Assembly (NCBI GenBank): GCA_030583925.1
Contig: CP129482.1
Location: 186,001-250,000 of the forward strand
DNA: 64,000 nucleotides
Reading direction: 5' to 3'
Source: Anaerolineales bacterium
GTDB taxonomy: Bacteria; Chloroflexota; Anaerolineae; Anaerolineales; Villigracilaceae
A program made the position numbers and the translations under genes. Under the pieces are notes generated by a model. It saw only the letters and a program-made list of their open reading frames with translations, made no database searches and was not told where the DNA came from. Position 1 is the first letter of the stretch, and each line of letters begins with the position of its first letter. This document shows positions 61,158 through 64,000 of the stretch, piece by piece.

Positions 61158-62072
61158 ATGCTTGGCGCAATTGATATCGGCGGCACAAAAATTGCAGTGG
61201 GTTTGGTAACGGAATCCGGTCAACTGGTTGATTCTGTTTCTCTGCCAACTCGCGCCGAACAGACATACCAGGCTGGGCTGGAAAGTATCCTGCATGTTCT
61301 CAACACTATGATTGAAAAGCATCACGCTTCACTCGCAGGAATTGGAATTGGCGTCACCGGACGGATTACCCCGGCTGGAGTCTTACAACCCAATCAATTC
61401 CTTCCTGCTTGGAGTGGGCAGGATCCCGCCCGAGACATTGGTGATTATTTTGGGATAACCGGCGCCATCGAAAACGATGCAGATGCCGTCGCGCTGGCGG
61501 AGTACCAGTGGGGCTCCTATGCAAACGCAGAGCGGCTGATCTATGTTACGGTCAGCACAGGGATAGGCGGGGGCATCATTCTGAACGGTAAACTCTACCG
61601 CGGCGTGGACGGCTCACATCCTGAGATCGGACATCATGTCATTGACCCCGGCGGTCCCCTTTGTTTCTGCGGCGCGCATGGCTGCTGGGAAAGTATGGCT
61701 AGCGGCACCGCCCTGGCTTCCTGGACGCGTGAAAATGGCGGAGATCCTGACTGGGACGCCCGTCTCATCTGTGATCTGGCGAAGCAGGGAAACTCAACAG
61801 CGATGCGCGCAATTGAACATGAAGCCTACTATTTAGGATTGGGACTCGCCAATCTCATGACGTTTTTTGCCCCCGATTGCATCGTACTGGGCGGCGGGTT
61901 GATGCAGAGCTGGGAATTGTTTCGCAACAATGTGGAGTCGGTCATACAAAACCGTTGTAAGTTGATCCCCAGGAAAAAGATAAAACTCTCAGTCTCAGGA
62001 CTACAGCATCCAGGTCTCGTAGGAGCCGCCGCGACATGGACTCATCATTTTGGAGCCAGGCATGATATTTGA
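61158..62072 (+). CDS. nanK: ROK family kinase, N-acetylmannosamine kinase (NanK)
   Basis: A 304-residue ROK sugar kinase. The phosphate-binding motif DIGGTK is at 6-11, the catalytic END at 105-107, the ATP-site STGIGGGI at 133-140, and the zinc site GHH...CFCGAHGCWE uses H159, C169, C171 and C176. In this cluster it should phosphorylate ManNAc for NanE. GlcNAc or glucose are alternatives within ROK. It starts three bases after nanA and overlaps the YhcH gene by 11 bases. Confidence 0.88.
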   Translation: MLGAIDIGGTKIAVGLVTESGQLVDSVSLPTRAEQTYQAGLESILHVLNTMIEKHHASLAGIGIGVTGRITPAGVLQPNQFLPAWSGQDPARDIGDYFGITGAIENDADAVALAEYQWGSYANAERLIYVTVSTGIGGGIILNGKLYRGVDGSHPEIGHHVIDPGGPLCFCGAHGCWESMASGTALASWTRENGGDPDWDARLICDLAKQGNSTAMRAIEHEAYYLGLGLANLMTFFAPDCIVLGGGLMQSWELFRNNVESVIQNRCKLIPRKKIKLSVSGLQHPGLVGAAATWTHHFGARHDI

Positions 62073-62520
62073 TACGTTGGATAATTACGCCCTTTATAAA
62101 GGACTCCCCCATAATTTATTTGCCGCCTTCCAATTTTTAGCTGGGACTGATCTCAACAAACTCCCAGTCGGGAGGGTCGAAGTTGATGGCGATCGTCTAT
62201 ATGCCCTTGTGCAGGAATATGAAACAAAACCTGTAGAACAAGGCATCTGGGAAGCGCATCGCAACTATATTGATGTCCAGTATATGGTGAGTGGTTGCGA
62301 GCGTATGGGATTTGCTCACCTGAGCACGATGCGGCTCGGCGAATATGTCCCGGAAAAAGACTTCCAGCCGTTGAGCGAAACAGGCAACACAGTGGATGTT
62401 TTTGCGGGGGCTTTTGTCGTCTTTTTCCCGCAGGATGGGCACATGCCTGGGCTGTGCGTTGACATTCCACAGAAGGTCAAAAAGGTGGTGTTGAAAGTGA
62501 AATTACAGGAGACCAAATGA
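62062..62520 (+). CDS. YhcH/NanQ family protein (DUF386)
   Basis: The product has 152 residues from ATG 62062, with TTTTGGAG upstream; a start four codons earlier is less well placed. It is a YhcH/YjgK/YiaL cupin-like protein with VQEYETKPVEQGIWEAHRNY, IDVQYMVSGCERM and VFFPQDGHMPG, including the His and Glu residues proposed to bind a metal. In enterobacteria YhcH (NanQ) speeds anomer conversion of sialic acid, which fits here. It overlaps nanK by 11 bases and the deacetylase gene by four. Confidence 0.88.
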   Translation: MIFDTLDNYALYKGLPHNLFAAFQFLAGTDLNKLPVGRVEVDGDRLYALVQEYETKPVEQGIWEAHRNYIDVQYMVSGCERMGFAHLSTMRLGEYVPEKDFQPLSETGNTVDVFAGAFVVFFPQDGHMPGLCVDIPQKVKKVVLKVKLQETK

Positions 62521-63365
62521 AATTCACACGTGAAACTGCTGAAATTTATATCCCAGATAACCAACCCACACCCATGGCGCTGGAGCGAACAACTCACCTG
62601 GCAATTGGCGCGCATCAGGACGATCTGGAGATCATGGCTGTCGCGCCGATACTGGACTGCTTTCAACAAAGCGATCGTTGGTTCACAGGCGTTGTCGTGA
62701 CAGACGGACGCGGCTCTCCTCGCGATGGAGTGTATCGGAACTATACGGACGAGCAAATGCGCCTGGTACGGTTTCAAGAACAACGCAAGGCAGCCTTCAT
62801 TGGGGAGTACGCGGCTCAAATCATGCTGGATCATCCAAGCTCCGTTGTAAAGGATGGGAGCAATCAATCGGTTGTGGACGATCTGCTGACCATCCTCAAA
62901 ACCTGCCGACCTGATTACGTCTATACTCACAACCTTGCGGATAAACATGATACGCACATTGGAGTGGCTTTGCGGACTGTTACCGCAATTCGAAGATTGC
63001 CCACGAGCGAACGCCCGAAGAAACTTTTTGGTTGTGAAGTCTGGCGCGGGTTGGATTGGATGCTGGATGATGACAAGATAGGGTTCGATCTTTCAGGGCA
63101 ACAAAATATGCAGTCTGCTCTGGTGGCGGTCTTTGACTCACAAATCAGCGGCGGGAAGCGTTATGACCTGGCGTTGGAGGGGCGAAAACGCGCTAATGCC
63201 ACCTACTTCCAATCCCATAGCGTGGATGCGGCTTCTGGTGTTTCGCTTGCAATGGATATGACTCCCTTGATTCAAGATGACGCGAGAGAACCTCTTGTTT
63301 TTATTCGCGAACTTCTCCAGCATTTCACCGACGATGTCGAGACGCGCTTGAAACGAATAGGTTAG
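62517..63365 (+). CDS. PIG-L family deacetylase, candidate amino-sugar deacetylase
   Basis: A 282-residue PIG-L/LmbE-fold zinc hydrolase. The first motif is GAHQDDLEIM (31-40), the AHxDD metal and catalytic signature, and a later metal site is HNLADKHDTH. Known family members remove acetyl groups from GlcNAc derivatives (MshB, BshB, chitobiose deacetylase). No nagA homologue lies in the cluster, so this enzyme may deacetylate GlcNAc-6-P or a related sugar. It starts by ATGA overlap with the YhcH gene and is followed after 32 bases by an SIS gene. The exact substrate is an inference. Confidence 0.82.
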   Translation: MKFTRETAEIYIPDNQPTPMALERTTHLAIGAHQDDLEIMAVAPILDCFQQSDRWFTGVVVTDGRGSPRDGVYRNYTDEQMRLVRFQEQRKAAFIGEYAAQIMLDHPSSVVKDGSNQSVVDDLLTILKTCRPDYVYTHNLADKHDTHIGVALRTVTAIRRLPTSERPKKLFGCEVWRGLDWMLDDDKIGFDLSGQQNMQSALVAVFDSQISGGKRYDLALEGRKRANATYFQSHSVDAASGVSLAMDMTPLIQDDAREPLVFIRELLQHFTDDVETRLKRIG

Positions 63366-63397
63366 TCCCGCTCATCCATAAGTAGCAAGGAGCCAAT

Positions 63398-64000
63398 ATG
63401 AGCTTATACACTGAAATTTTTGAACAGCCGGACCGGTTGAACGCATTACTTTCCGACCAGCGAAAAAATGTCGAGAAGATCGCTCAGGAAATTCAAGCCA
63501 GAGATATTCAGTCTGTCTATCTTGTGGCGCGCGGCACATCCGATAATGCGGGCAGATATGCAAATTATCTTCTTGGCGCATTTAATCAATTACCGGTTAC
63601 CCTGGCTGTCCCATCGTTGTTTACATGCTATCAACGCCCCCCTACATTACGAAACGCCCTTGTGGTCGGCATATCGCAATCAGGTCAATCCCCTGACATT
63701 GTCGCCGTATTGGAGGAAGGTAAACGCCAGGGAAACCTCACTTTGGCAATTACCAATGTCGTGGAATCTCCCCTGGCGAAAGCGGCCGATTTTGTATTGA
63801 ATCTCAGCGCTGGACCCGAGCTGGCTGTCGCTGCCACAAAGACCTTCACCGCAGAATTAATGGCGCTAGCCATGTTGTCTGTGGCGCTCACTAACGATGC
63901 GACAAGATGGAATGAACTGGAAAAAGTCGCTGGCTGGGTGAATGAAGCGTTGAAATTGGATGAAACGATCCAAATTGCATCACAGCGTTATCGCTATATT
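63398..64000 (+). CDS. SIS domain protein, partial (NagB-II/GlmS-like)
   Basis: A gene cut by the right edge; 201 codons are visible. AGCAAGGAG lies eight bases before ATG 63398. The first SIS domain has VYLVARGTSDNAGRYANYLL, VGISQSGQSPDIVAVLEEG and PELAVAATKTFTAELMALA; the E-x-AVAATKTFT segment is conserved in GlmS-type isomerases and NagB-II deaminases. With no glutaminase domain at the N-terminus it is likely a stand-alone deaminase giving fructose-6-phosphate from glucosamine-6-phosphate, the last step of this pathway. The second SIS domain is not visible. Confidence 0.85.
   Translation, partial: MSLYTEIFEQPDRLNALLSDQRKNVEKIAQEIQARDIQSVYLVARGTSDNAGRYANYLLGAFNQLPVTLAVPSLFTCYQRPPTLRNALVVGISQSGQSPDIVAVLEEGKRQGNLTLAITNVVESPLAKAADFVLNLSAGPELAVAATKTFTAELMALAMLSVALTNDATRWNELEKVAGWVNEALKLDETIQIASQRYRYI

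Noticed and set aside
1..64000. CRISPR array, rRNA or tRNA genes
   Set aside because: No regularly spaced direct repeats and no recognisable tRNA or rRNA sequence were seen on either strand.

Overview
The window looks like a chromosomal segment of a Chloroflexota bacterium, most likely class Anaerolineae. I infer this from three long MalT-like STAND/LuxR regulators, six or seven CPBP membrane proteases, many small membrane families (DUF2306, DUF2938, DUF4386, DUF2568, TMEM175-like), ABC-2 exporters, and a mid-GC background with several families of short palindromic repeats. No rRNA, tRNA, CRISPR array, transposase or integrase was recognised.

Layout. (1) 1-10070, all minus strand: a toast-rack lipoprotein/small-protein/CPBP operon, an ABC-2 exporter with two CPBP proteases, a GPH-type sugar MFS transporter and a MalT-like regulator. 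(2) 10412-10915: an in-frame 3' piece of a comM/yifB (Mg-chelatase-like) gene. (3) 11007-31338: a second MalT-like regulator, small membrane proteins, three related medium-chain oxidoreductases, an ABC-2 exporter, a beta-lactamase-fold hydrolase, an alpha/beta hydrolase, a GNAT, and a third MalT-like regulator on the minus strand. (4) 31466-31966: a second comM 3' piece. (5) 32322-38183: a CPBP protease, a NarL-type two-component system, a receiver-only protein and small membrane proteins. (6) 38279-38776: a third comM 3' piece. (7) 38896-52470, all plus strand: a DeoR-controlled galactoside/amino-sugar cluster with amidohydrolase, AgaS-like SIS enzyme, sugar ABC importer, DUF4832 lipoprotein, DUF2723 membrane protein, GH4 glycosidase, PfkB kinase and tagatose-bisphosphate aldolase Z-type subunit. 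(8) 52495-52551: a short remnant of a fourth comM 3' end. (9) 52959-64000, all plus strand: a GntR-controlled sialic-acid pathway with NanE, a Dpp/SatABCD-type ABC importer, NanA, NanK, a YhcH-family protein, a PIG-L deacetylase and an SIS protein cut by the window edge.

How it fits together. Four same-orientation copies of the comM 3' end separate blocks that each have their own theme and usually a regulator next to the repeat. This suggests stepwise insertion of modules at, or recombination between, comM ends. Two regulatory circuits can be read from the DNA. The NarL-type system appears to control itself and a CPBP gene through a 36-bp element placed exactly 27 bp upstream of both -10 boxes. 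The GntR repressor appears to bind a 16-bp AT-rich motif at its own promoter and again before the sialic-acid binding-protein gene. In the sialic-acid block no nagA or nagB homologue is visible; a PIG-L deacetylase and an SIS enzyme sit where those steps would be expected.
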